Made by a program: the position numbers and the translations under genes. Below are positions 26,949 to 36,291 of a DNA stretch of 64,000 bases, in pieces. The first letter of the stretch is position 1. Every line of letters starts with the position of its first letter. Source of the stretch: Enterovibrio coralii (lineage in GTDB: Bacteria; Pseudomonadota; Gammaproteobacteria; Enterobacterales; Vibrionaceae); the NCBI RefSeq assembly GCF_001559595.1, contig NZ_LNTY01000056.1, positions 1 to 64,000 on the forward strand, in the 5' to 3' direction. Below the pieces are notes generated by a model. The model was given only the letters and a program-made list of their open reading frames with translations, ran no database searches and had not been told where the DNA came from.

Positions 26949-27421
26949 GCGATTTCTCCTTGGGTCATGTTTTCTAATTCTTCGGTGGAGGGTTCGTACG
27001 TACTGAGTTGGCACGTGGCGACCTGAAGTCCTTCAAGCTCGATGTGACAAGCAAACACCGACATGCCGCCGTCATTCATGACTTCTTCAACCTTAATGTC
27101 GAGCGTGCTGCCCAACGGGAAATAAGGACGGTCAGAGGTGTATTTACGCGTACCAACTAAAAAGCCAATCGCAGGTGTTTTACCAATCAGATAGTCTTGA
27201 TAGCCCGCCCACGTCGCAATGGTTTGGGCCATCAGCTCAATACCAATCCACGCGGGAATACCATTCAGGGAGACATCAAAGAAAGGGTGTTGTTTGGTCA
27301 GTTTTGCCCGGCAGTGTGCTGAGGTTTTATCGGCGTTTACCAGTTCATCAACCAACAACATCGGCGGACGATGAGGAACCAGCTCCGTGATGGGAGGGAA
27401 GGTTTCTAAGACGTCAGTCAT
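26945..27421 (-). CDS. ApeP-like hotdog-fold dehydratase
   Basis: 158 residues from ATG 27421. The N-terminal motif ELVPHRPPMLLVDEL (about residues 11-25) is typical of ApeP/FabZ-like 3-hydroxyacyl-ACP dehydratases of aryl-polyene pathways, and IPAWIGIELMAQTIATWAGY is the hotdog central helix. It would dehydrate the 3-hydroxyacyl intermediate to give the conjugated double bond. It overlaps the thioesterase gene by 8 bases and the ketoreductase by 4. Confidence 0.83.
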   Translation of the reverse strand: MTDVLETFPPITELVPHRPPMLLVDELVNADKTSAHCRAKLTKQHPFFDVSLNGIPAWIGIELMAQTIATWAGYQDYLIGKTPAIGFLVGTRKYTSDRPYFPLGSTLDIKVEEVMNDGGMSVFACHIELEGLQVATCQLSTYEPSTEELENMTQGEIA

Positions 27422-27869
27422 GAAAAATCTCTCCCAACTCTTTGGATACCGCCGCGTAGGCCAGCAACTTTTCTTTGAGTACAGGCGGTGCTGCAAATTG
27501 CATTTCCTGCCCTTCAATGGTGACAGGCACTTGCACTGTATGCGCTTTGCAAAGGCGTTCGTTGGACGCTGCATCGACGATCAGGTAGTTGACCTTCAGC
27601 CTGTTCTCCCATTCCGCCAATGTGGCAATCACCTTAATGGGCTTGTTGTACTCAATGGCGCGAATGTAGCGAACCTTGGCGTCGATTACCGGCCACAGAT
27701 AGCCAGAGGCTTCCATGGCGCGGTAACCGTAATCTATCTTTTCCATCAGCAACCGGCGCGCTTCTTCGAAATAGCGAAAATAGTTGCCGTGATACACGAC
27801 CCCCATGGGGTCGGCATCTTGAAAGGCAGTTACGAGTTTCGCTTCAGCTCGCAAGCAAATGGCACTCAT
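27414..27869 (-). CDS. 4-hydroxybenzoyl-CoA-type thioesterase (ApeK-like)
   Basis: 151 residues, single hotdog domain. The active-site stretch FQDADPMGVVYHGNYFRYFE (about residues 16-35) is the 4HBT signature, with Asp20 as the probable catalytic residue. Aryl-polyene clusters carry such a thioesterase in the same place, after the ammonia-lyase. It may release the finished chain or edit blocked carrier protein. Its start overlaps the end of the ammonia-lyase gene by 4 bases. Confidence 0.83.
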   Translation of the reverse strand: MSAICLRAEAKLVTAFQDADPMGVVYHGNYFRYFEEARRLLMEKIDYGYRAMEASGYLWPVIDAKVRYIRAIEYNKPIKVIATLAEWENRLKVNYLIVDAASNERLCKAHTVQVPVTIEGQEMQFAAPPVLKEKLLAYAAVSKELGEIFHD

Positions 27870-29410
27870 TCATACAGCTCCCAGTGACGCTCTTGAATGA
27901 AGGACACAAAGCGGCGCAGGTCTTGCTCTAAAGGACGGTCTTCATTGACGAAATCAAACTGACCGCCAACGCTCGACACCATCTCGCGCACCGGCTGGCT
28001 GAGATCGCTCATCGACAGGTCACCTGAACGACAACGTAATTGAAGGGCTTGGAATGACGCAAGAAGGCTTGCCGACGCGACTTGTTCCGTCAATTCCAGC
28101 ACACGCAAACAGTCGCGTGCGGCGATGGTGCCCATGCTGACTTTGTCTTGGTTATGACATTCTGTTGAGCGCGAGAACACGCTGGCTGGCATGGTGTGTT
28201 TCAACGCTTCCGCAGTCCATGCAGAGATACCGATTTGTACTGCTTTAAAACCGTGGTTGATTGGCTTGCGGCCACCTTCGGCACCGGTGAGGTTAAATGG
28301 TAGGCCATTGTTAAACTTGTAGTCCATCAACTGCGCCATTTGACGGTCAAGCAGGTCGGCAAGGTTTGCTACTGCCGTTTTCAGACTGTCCATTGCCATG
28401 GCAATATGGCCGCCGTAGAAATGGCCACCGTGCAGTACGCGCTCGTTATCACCATCAATGATCGGGTTGTCGTTGGCACTGTTTAGCTCGTTTTCAATCA
28501 TCTGACGTAGCATGGCAGGCTATCTTCTAGCACACCTATCACATGAGGCGCACAGCGCAGTGAGTAGCGGTCTTGCAGACGGTCACTGTTTCTCGGTGGA
28601 CGGTTTACTTTCAAATCGTCACGAAGACGTGCGGCAACTTGCTGCTGACCTGGATGAGGCTTCACCGCAAACAGGGCTTCATCAAAGTGAAAGTCATTGC
28701 CTTGCATGGCCAGTGACACCATGGCTGTGATGCGAGTGGTTACTTGGGACAGATACTCTGCACGTTTGTAAGCCAAACAAGCCAGTGCTGTCATCACTGA
28801 TGTGCCGTTCATCAGTGCCAAGCCTTCTTTCGGCTTGAGCTTGATAGGGGCGATACCAAGTTCGCGATAAACCTCATGGGTTGGACGAACTTCACCTTTG
28901 TAAAGCACTTCACGCTCACCAATCAGAGCAGCGGCAAGGTAAGACAATGGGGTTAAGTCACCGCTCGCACCTACTGAACCTTCTTGTGGAATGCGCGGAG
29001 CGATACCCTTGTTGATCAAGGTGACAATCTGATTGAGCAGTTCCATGCTAACGCCCGACATACCTTGAGTCAGTGAGTTCAAGCGCGTCGCCAAGACGGC
29101 TCTTGCTTGCGTCGGGTTTAAATCCTCACCAAGCCACAGCCGTGAAAACGCGTCAGATGAAGGGGAAGCTCTTCAACCAATGACGGCGGAATGGCAACGG
29201 TACACGAGTCGCCATATCCCGTGGTCACGCCGTAAATGGCACCATCTTCTTTGAGGAGACGCTCTAAAAACGCCACGCTTCGATTGATCTTGTCAGTAAA
29301 GGCATCAGAGCCGTTGATCGCAGCTTTGCTGCGTTTGCGATGGCCTCCACTGATTCAATGGTCAATGGGCCTTCACCAAATAACACGGTTTGATCGGTTG
29401 ATTGTTTCAT
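27866..29410 (-). CDS. aromatic amino acid (histidine-type) ammonia-lyase, three apparent frameshifts
   Basis: HAL/PAL superfamily. The Ala-Ser-Gly triad that forms the MIO cofactor is present in EGSVGASGDLTPLSYLAAAL. The start MKQSTDQTVLFGEGPLTIES is at 29410 after GGGAAAG. The frame breaks near 29326, 29129 and 28512; adding one base at each rejoins the protein to 515 residues, the family length. The restored joins read KAAINGSDAFTDK, GCGLGEDLNPTQAR and LEDSLPMLRQMIENEL. In aryl-polyene clusters a lyase of this type probably supplies a cinnamic or coumaric acid starter from Phe or Tyr. Histidine cannot be excluded from sequence, but there are no other hut genes nearby. The breaks look like sequencing deletions. 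Confidence 0.82.
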
Positions 29411-29481
29411 TGTCTTTCCCTGCTAACTGAATGTGCGACCGAAGTGGGTCACGCCTGCCTTATCTGGCAGCGGTTATTGTT

Positions 29482-31182
29482 TTAAATGAACTTCACCATT
29501 CCTCGCGTATGTGCCCCTTGTGCAGACTCATACTTGAAAGAAAGCTTTTGCGTGTCGGTATGCCAATCCATCGACAGGGTTAACTGCATTCCAGGCCATA
29601 CCGGTGCCTCGAACTTCAATTTATCGATGGAAGAAAACTGCCCTGAGATAGGAAATATGTCTTTAGCAAAACGGATGGCGTCGTCGATTTGAGATACGCC
29701 GGGGTAAATCGGAAAACCCGGAAAGTGGCCTTTAAACTCAGCAAGTGTCTTCTCGACAACAAGGTGTAATGTCGCCCTGTCTTGAGAGATATCCGTCTGA
29801 ACAACCCTTGGCATATGCAGCGGTGCTGACGTTTCGGTGAACAAACCCTCTATGATCTGACGCTGTCGCTTTCCTTGGCTGTTTTGTGGAATTTCGCCAA
29901 CCCATTCAAAGCGGCGGGGAATAGCCACATTGTCGAGCCATTGGGTGAGGAACTTGCGAATGTTGAGTCGCAAGGCGTGTTCGTTGTTGCTTTGAAGCTT
30001 TGCAAGCCCTTCACTGTTGAGCACCAAGGCAGCCGCAATAAATTGGCGACCGTCGTTGTCTAATGCTGCGCATGCGGCATCGCTGACCCAAGGGTGTTGC
30101 AGGAGCCTTGTCTCGACATCGCTCAGCGAGACGCGCTTTTCTTCGATTTTGACAATCCGATCGGCGCGGCCTTTAAGCAAAAAGCGGCCATCTGCATCTA
30201 AGTCACAAAGGTCTGCGGTTTCGTACACCGAGTTTGGGTCGATGTATGGCGAGCGAATACACAGGCAGCCGTCTTGGTTGGTTGAAGGCTCAATACCAGC
30301 AAAGACTTGCCACGGTGTTGTCTCGGTAGCTTGTTGACGATGGGCGATGCCACCCGTTTCCGTGCTGCCAAACACTTCGTAAGGCAGTACTCCGAGCAAT
30401 TCAAGACTAAGCTTTGCCGCCGCAAAAGGCAGTGGGCCACCGGAGGAAAACACAGCTTGGCACTGAAATGCGGGATCGACAGGATTGAGGCGTTTAAGCT
30501 GAGCGGGACTACTAATCAGGGTTAAAGGTACATCAAGACTACTGGTTGAGTGCTGGATGTAATCGATGTTGTCTCGCGAGAAAGGACGGAAGGCGAACAG
30601 AGGCCACAACACGCGAAACAAGAGCCCGTAGATATGCTGGTGAGAGACGGTGCTGACAATGGCACTGCTTCCCAGCGTCTCCCCCCATGTATTCTCCAAT
30701 GTTTCCAGCTCAACGTAGAGTTGATGCAGCGTTTTAACGATGGCTTTTGGGGTACCGCTAGACCCAGAGGTGTAGAGAATAAGCTGAGTTTTTGCGTCGT
30801 CTATCTCTGGCAGAACGTCGCCTTCAAGAAGGCTGTTGACTAGCGGAAGTGTGAGGTTTGGCTTGCCTTCGACATGAATGCCCGCGGTGTCGGTGACGAT
30901 ACCATCGAACATATCAGACAATTCATTTAATGCAGCAGGACGCAGATTACCCGGTACCACGAGGGTTTTCCCTGCATGAGCCAGTGCTAAAAATGCCACG
31001 GCCATGTGGTAGCTGTCATCTAAACACAGTGCCCAGCGTTCATGGTTGTCGCGACACAGAACGTGATAGGCGGCGGTAACATCGCGACGAAACTCTGGCC
31101 ACATCAGCGCGTTTTCAGCATCGGCAACAACGTGATGGTCTGTGCTTACCGCCAATAGTTGGGAGAAAGAGGGTAAACCCAT
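29482..31182 (-). CDS. AMP-dependent acyl/aryl ligase fused to a hotdog dehydratase domain (ApeH-ApeI-like)
   Basis: 566 residues from ATG 31182 (MGLPSFSQLL). A TTG at 31233 would add 17 residues but has no ribosome site. Residues 1 to about 450 are an adenylate-forming enzyme: LYTSGSSGTPKAIVKT (phosphate loop), FGSTETGGIA, GRADRIVKIEEKRVSL, and the C-terminal lysine in NSQGKRQRQII. The last 115 or so residues form a second domain with EFKGHFPGFPIYPGVSQIDD, the FabA/FabZ-like hotdog pattern of ApeI. In described aryl-polyene clusters these are usually separate genes, so the fusion is notable. Predicted role: activate an aryl acid onto the carrier protein and dehydrate intermediates. Confidence 0.83.
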   Translation of the reverse strand: MGLPSFSQLLAVSTDHHVVADAENALMWPEFRRDVTAAYHVLCRDNHERWALCLDDSYHMAVAFLALAHAGKTLVVPGNLRPAALNELSDMFDGIVTDTAGIHVEGKPNLTLPLVNSLLEGDVLPEIDDAKTQLILYTSGSSGTPKAIVKTLHQLYVELETLENTWGETLGSSAIVSTVSHQHIYGLLFRVLWPLFAFRPFSRDNIDYIQHSTSSLDVPLTLISSPAQLKRLNPVDPAFQCQAVFSSGGPLPFAAAKLSLELLGVLPYEVFGSTETGGIAHRQQATETTPWQVFAGIEPSTNQDGCLCIRSPYIDPNSVYETADLCDLDADGRFLLKGRADRIVKIEEKRVSLSDVETRLLQHPWVSDAACAALDNDGRQFIAAALVLNSEGLAKLQSNNEHALRLNIRKFLTQWLDNVAIPRRFEWVGEIPQNSQGKRQRQIIEGLFTETSAPLHMPRVVQTDISQDRATLHLVVEKTLAEFKGHFPGFPIYPGVSQIDDAIRFAKDIFPISGQFSSIDKLKFEAPVWPGMQLTLSMDWHTDTQKLSFKYESAQGAHTRGMVKFI

Positions 31183-31405
31183 AAAACGTACAAACCTCAA
31201 TAAATGACAGCACACCGAATGGCGCGAGCTCAAGCCACGGTGACAAACTTCATCTGGTCACGGATATCAAATCGCAAATGCACAAGAGGCTTGGCGATTT
31301 GTCGCCAAGTCAGGTTATGCGGTTGAGTGTGGGCTCAGTGACGCGTGATGTATGGCAGCGCAGCATCACCCTCAACAGCGAGAGGATGATGCTGTGCGAC
31401 AGCGA

Positions 31406-31660
31406 TCAGGCCGCTTCTAGCAGTGCGTTGATGGCATCCACGACATCCTGAACGGTTCTGACGCTTTTGAAGGTTTCCGGCGGGATTTTCTGACCGATTT
31501 CTTTTTGCAGGTGTACGACAAGGTCTACAGCGTCAATGCTGTCTAAAACAAGATCTTCGTAAAGGTTGGCATTAGGTGCGACATCCTCAGCAGCAACATC
31601 AAACATCTCCACGAGTGCCGCTTTTACTAGTTCGAAATTTTTTGTAGTTACATCAGCCAT
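31406..31660 (-). CDS. acyl carrier protein of the polyene-like cluster
   Basis: 84 residues, acidic, four-helix carrier protein. The phosphopantetheine serine is S41 in LVLDSIDAVDLV. It differs from housekeeping AcpP (DSLD) and has the VKAALVEMFDV start common in cluster carriers. First gene of the minus-strand cluster; 172 bases separate it from the ligase stretch, more than any other gap in the cluster. AcpS at 24560 could load it. Confidence 0.87.
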   Translation of the reverse strand: MADVTTKNFELVKAALVEMFDVAAEDVAPNANLYEDLVLDSIDAVDLVVHLQKEIGQKIPPETFKSVRTVQDVVDAINALLEAA

Positions 31661-31986
31661 GATACTTATCTCTAACGTTGTTGTATTTTTCCACTTTCAG
31701 TAGTGGTTTGTTTTTCTTTCCAAAGTGTTGAGAGATATATCAGACTGGTTTTCTGAGCACTAAATCAGAAAGGCGGGATTACGTGATGTATCGTGAACTT
31801 TTTGTCGTGCTTGCATTTCTAGACAATTTTTTTCGACTTGTCTCGAAGAGTATGCCCTGAAATTTATACACGTAAAATCGCAAGGATGCCTGTCTTTTCA
31901 GGTGTGATTAAACAAAATGATTTTGGGTGTATACAAAAACTGGCACTTTTCAGTGCCAGCGTTTTCTCAGTGAGGAGGATAAAAGA
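31661..31986. other. 326-base AT-rich gap between the polyene-like cluster and barA
   Basis: It contains the barA terminator (31935-31959) and presumably the promoter of the carrier-protein operon, reading leftwards. I see AT-rich stretches such as TATATC near 31735 but no promoter I would assign with confidence, and no open frame with a ribosome site. Confidence 0.5.
31935..31959 (-). terminator. Rho-independent terminator after barA
   Basis: Reading leftwards, CTGGCACT / AGTGCCAG with a 4-base loop is followed by TTTTTG. It begins 28 bases after the barA stop. Confidence 0.8.
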
Positions 31987-34723
31987 TCAGGAGAAATAGT
32001 GAGGGGCTTGCTCTCGGACGTTTTGCATCTCGTCGAGCAGTTCCAGTAGCTCGGGCTCTACATCAGCGACCGCTGCTCCACTTTTCATTTGCGTCTCCAG
32101 CTCATGGCAAATCTGCTTGAGTTTAGGAACGCCGCTGTAGGCGCAACTGCCGTGCAGCTTATGGATAACGGGCCACAGGTCGATGTCTTGATGTTCCAAT
32201 GCCAGTGAGACTTTCTCTTCCACTTCGTCAAAAGAACGGATCAGCATTTGCAACATGTCTCTGGCGAGATCTTCTTTTCCAGCCGCCTGTTTCATGGCGA
32301 GTGACCAATCAACGCTGAGTGTCAGCGATGCCGGTGAAGGAATATTCATCACCGGTGAAGAAGGCAGTGGCGCATCGTTATCTGACGACGTCCAATGATG
32401 AAGAACTTGCTCGAGAATGTGCTCTTCGATGGGCTTGGTCAGATAGTCATCCATGCCTTCACGAAGCAGACGTTCGCGCTCGCCGCTCATCGCGTGTGCT
32501 GTGACGGCAACGATTGGCGTGTTTTGATTGAGAGGGCCTTTTCTGATTTCGTTGCAAGCGGTCACCCCGTCCATTTCTGGCATCTGAATATCCATCAAAA
32601 TCAGATCGAATTTTTGCTCATAGGCATTGGTGACAGCTTCTTTACCGCTTGATGCCACCACCACGTTGGCGACACGCTCAGAAAGCAGTGCTCGATAAGT
32701 TTCAAGTTAGCTGGGTTGTCATCCACTGCCATCACAGTGATCGGGAAGGTCGATTCCGCTGCGGGTGTAGGTAGCTCCAAAACATCGACAACCGGGGTTT
32801 CTTCCTGCAACTGTTCAACCAGTTTTCTTAGCGGCAAGGGTTTGGCGAGGCACGCGTGAATACCCGCATCAATCAGCTTTTCCGATAGAGCCAATTCTGT
32901 GGTAGGCAAACCAAAAATAACTTTGCCTGAGTGCGCTTCGGCATGCGCGGCCAAGGCAAACACAGCGTCGGTTTCTGGAGAATCGCAGGCATCCAGACAC
33001 AACAAGATGGCGTCAAAGCTCGCCGAGGTCTCAGGGAATTGCGGATAGCTTTGTACCATCAATCCGACGTTCGACAGCCTTTCACTCAATGACTGACGCG
33101 TTTCCTGATGCGGTTCCACCAAAAGCAAGCTTTTACCCGCCAAGGCTTCTTGGTCGATAGGCTGAATAAGCGGCAGATCTGTTTTAAGCAGCGTCAGGGT
33201 AAACCAGAAGGTTGAGCCTTGGTGCAGTCGGCTGGTAAAGCCAATGTCGCCCCCCATCTGCTGAACCAGTTTCTGGGTAATGACCAGCCCCAGCCCCGTC
33301 CCGCCGTAGCGGCGACTGATGCTGGCATCGGCTTGGCGGAACGCTTGGAAAAGCTGAGCCTGTTGACGCTCGGAAATACCGATACCTGTGTCGCGCACGG
33401 TAAATTGCAGTTCGAGTCTTTCGTCGCGTTGCTGTTTAAGCTCCACGCCGACACTGATGTGGCCACGCTCGGTAAACTTCGCGGCGTTACCAATCAAGTT
33501 AGTAAGTACTTGCTGGATGCGAAGCGGGTCGCCAATGACGCCAGTCGGAATGCGAGGGTCGATGCGAAGGTTTAGCTCCAAGCCTTTCTCTGTGCCATTG
33601 GCGCCAGTAAGCGCATGACTTCATCGAGCGAGTCTTCAAAATCAAACGGGATGTTTTCTAGCAGCAGTTTACCGGCTTCCAGTTTCGAGAAATCGAGGAT
33701 GTCATTAATGATGGTCAGCAGGTTGTTTGCTGATTTCTCAATGGTCTGCAAATAGTCTTGTTGGCTTGAGCTCAGTTGCGTTTTCAGCATCTGACGGGTA
33801 AAGCCAATCACACCGTTAAGTGGCGTACGCAGCTCATGCGACATATTGGCCAAGAATTCGGATTTCACACGCGCGGCTTCTTGTGCGTTCTTTTTCGCGA
33901 TGTCGAGTTCGACGTTTTGGATCTCAAGCTGTTCTAGAGTTTCGCGAAGATCCGACGTGGCTTGGTCGATGCTTTGCTGCATCTCCAAGTGATACTCAGA
34001 AAGTGAAATCGCCATGGCGTTGATACCATTTTTCAAGGTATCAAGCTCACCCAGCAGTTTGCCTTCAATCCGCACGTCCAAGTGACCGCGCCGGATGCGG
34101 TCAATCATGCTGATCATCTGCTTGATAGGGATTTCGACATCTTGCAGCAGTCGATAGGCGAAAAAGCCAGAGAGGATAAGACCAAACAGCAAGACCACAG
34201 CCGCAGAGGTGATCTCTTGATACTGTTTGAGCTTCACCGTGGAAAGGTCCATCTCCATGGTGATGTAACCAATCGGTTTTTCGTCCACCGCATCAATATT
34301 AAAGCCACTGATGGCCCGAATAGGGGCGCGTAAGAGTAGGGTGTCGGCGGAGCGCGTGACCTCTAGGTTTTCGGGGAGCGGTTGCCCGCGAGGGACAGCC
34401 AAGGAGTCCAAATTTCGATGATAGTTGGACGTGACAAACAGTTCATTCTGGCTGGAAAACACCGCAATGCTTCGCACATATTGGCTGTGCTGGCGGTGAG
34501 TATGACCAATCAAACGCCGGACACTCTCTCTGCCTTCATTGGTTAGGCCTATTTCGCTGGCGATGGCCAACGGCTCAATAATGGCTTGGCCTGTCACGCT
34601 AAGTTGCTGTTCAAGCTCGAAATAACGGTTCTTTATGAAATAGGCACTCAACAAGATACCGATGATCAAGGTCGGTGCGAGTGTCAGGGTGATTACTCTG
34701 GCGCGAAGTCCGTATTTGGTCAT
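31987..34723 (-). CDS. barA: hybrid sensor histidine kinase BarA (two apparent frameshifts)
   Basis: Sensor for the UvrY/GacA response regulator, which drives the small RNAs of the Csr system. Domains in order: TM helix 1 (about residues 10-30), periplasmic part, TM2 (about 168-190), HAMP, HisKA with H in NMSHELRTPLNGVIGF, HATPase (VLTNLIGNAAKFTERG; RYGGTGLGLVI), degenerate receiver, receiver with phospho-Asp in LILMDIQMPEMDG, and HPt with HKLHGSCAYSG. The frame breaks near 33583 and 32691; one base at each restores RKGLELNLRIDPRI and LIEALLSERVANVVV. Repaired length is 913 residues against 918 in E. coli. It diverges from rlmD, as usual. Confidence 0.93.
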
Positions 34724-34914
34724 GCTGTTTGTTCTGTGGGAGAATTGGCGTCAAATTCGCGACGTACCTTGATGACATTCTAATCTCTGGTACGGCACTA
34801 CACCAAAGCTGTCGGCGATAATTCAGCAGGTTATCACAACTGTTCGACGGTCAATAAGAATCAATGCGAGGCGCGCAAGCTAATGACGCGCCTTGCCGTA
34901 GCTGGAACAACAAC

Positions 34915-36231
34915 ATGGCGCGTTTTTTTAAGCCACAGAAGAAAAAGAGCTTGGACACCAAGCACAAAGCGTTGAGTGTGACGCGACTGGACCATCAAGG
35001 TGATGGTGTTGCGTTTGACGGCAAAAAGCCTGTGTTTGTCGCTGGTGCCTTGCCGGGCGAAGAGATTTTGGCGCAGCTCACCGAAGACAAACGCCAGTAC
35101 GCGCGCGCCAAATTGATCAAAGTGGTGAAGCCAAGCTCTGAGCGTGTTCCAGCGTTCTGTTCTCTTTACCGCCAGTGTGGTGGCTGTAACTTGCAGCATA
35201 TGAACCATGAAGCACAAGTGGCGGCGAAGCAGGAAATTCTGAGCCAATTGATGAAAAAGTTCGCCTCGGCAGAGCTGAATCAAGATGCGCCAGTGGTGTC
35301 TGACGCAACGGGCTACCGCCGTCGTGCTCGCCTTAGCGTAAAAGTGGCTAAAGACGGCGAGTTGGAAATGGGTTTCCGCCAACGCAACTCCAACGACATC
35401 GTGACAGTGAAATCCTGTCCAGTCTTGGACGCATCGCTCAATGCGTTGTTACCTGACCTTTACGCGATGCTGGATGGTCTGCGTGGTCGTCGCATCATTG
35501 GTCACGTTGAACTGGTGACGTCTGGGGCAGGTCGCGTGCTGTTGGTGCGTGCGATTAAAACGTTGCATGCAGAAGACGTTGAAACAATTACGGCGTTTGC
35601 GGAACAAAACGACGTTGTTCTGTATCTACAACAGGGCGACGATGCTGCCGCGCGATTAGCGGGCGAGCAGCCGTTCTATGAGTTGGATGATCTTTCCTTG
35701 GCCTTTGAGCCACAGGATTTCATTCAGGTGAACACCGACATCAATGCCAAGATGATTGCTCAGTCGCTTGCGTGGCTCGATGTGCAACCAGAAGACGCGG
35801 TATTGGATCTCTTTTGTGGTCTGGGCAACTTCAGTTTGCCATTGGCGCAGAAGGCCAAGTCCGTGGTGGGTATTGAAGGCGTCGAAAACATGGTGGAGCG
35901 CGCAAGCCAAAACGCATCTCGCAATGCGTTGACCAACGCGCGCTTCTACCACGCAAACCTAGAGCTAGATGCTGAAGAAACCGTCTGGGGTGATCAAAAA
36001 TACAATAAAATTTTGCTCGATCCAGCACGTGCAGGTGCTTTAGGGGTTATGCCATATGTGGCACAATCACGTGCTGAGCGAATTGTTTACGTGTCATGTA
36101 ATCCGGCCACCTTGGCACGAGATAGCCAAGTGCTGCTCGATAACGGTTACATCTTGGCTAGGTTAGGCATGTTAGACATGTTCCCTCACACTGGGCACTT
36201 GGAGTCGATGGCACTGTTTGTCAGAGCGTAA
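34915..36231 (+). CDS. rlmD: 23S rRNA (uracil-1939-C5)-methyltransferase RlmD
   Basis: 438 residues from ATG 34915 (MARFFKPQKKKSLDTK). The TRAM domain is at the N-terminus; the Fe-S cysteines lie in CSLYRQCGGCNLQHM. The SAM-binding motif is VLDLFCGLGNFSLPLA and the catalytic Cys is in VYVSCNPATLARD. E. coli RlmD has 433 residues. An upstream in-frame ATG at 34864 would add 17 residues without family support. It precedes relA, as in E. coli and Vibrio. Confidence 0.95.
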   Translation: MARFFKPQKKKSLDTKHKALSVTRLDHQGDGVAFDGKKPVFVAGALPGEEILAQLTEDKRQYARAKLIKVVKPSSERVPAFCSLYRQCGGCNLQHMNHEAQVAAKQEILSQLMKKFASAELNQDAPVVSDATGYRRRARLSVKVAKDGELEMGFRQRNSNDIVTVKSCPVLDASLNALLPDLYAMLDGLRGRRIIGHVELVTSGAGRVLLVRAIKTLHAEDVETITAFAEQNDVVLYLQQGDDAAARLAGEQPFYELDDLSLAFEPQDFIQVNTDINAKMIAQSLAWLDVQPEDAVLDLFCGLGNFSLPLAQKAKSVVGIEGVENMVERASQNASRNALTNARFYHANLELDAEETVWGDQKYNKILLDPARAGALGVMPYVAQSRAERIVYVSCNPATLARDSQVLLDNGYILARLGMLDMFPHTGHLESMALFVRA

Positions 36232-36239
36232 GAGTCCAC

Positions 36240-36262
36240 CCCGTCTTCATTAGGAAGGCGGG
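36240..36262 (+). promoter_or_regulatory. Hairpin between rlmD and relA
   Basis: The 9-base stem CCCGTCTTC (36240-36248) and GAAGGCGGG (36254-36262) with a 5-base loop is followed only by TTT. It is probably a weak terminator or attenuating stem 9 bases after rlmD and 30 bases before relA. Confidence 0.45.
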
Positions 36263-36291
36263 TTTAAGGATAAGAAATACAGGAAAGTGAA

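Noticed and set aside
27866..29410. Three separate short genes in the ammonia-lyase locus
   Set aside because: The pieces are consecutive parts of one lyase and rejoin when single bases are restored.
31406..31481. 31260-31405 as a remnant of an ApeF/ApeG gene
   Set aside because: The gap before the carrier protein is long, but no minus-strand frame with a start, ribosome site or carrier-protein motif is visible in it.
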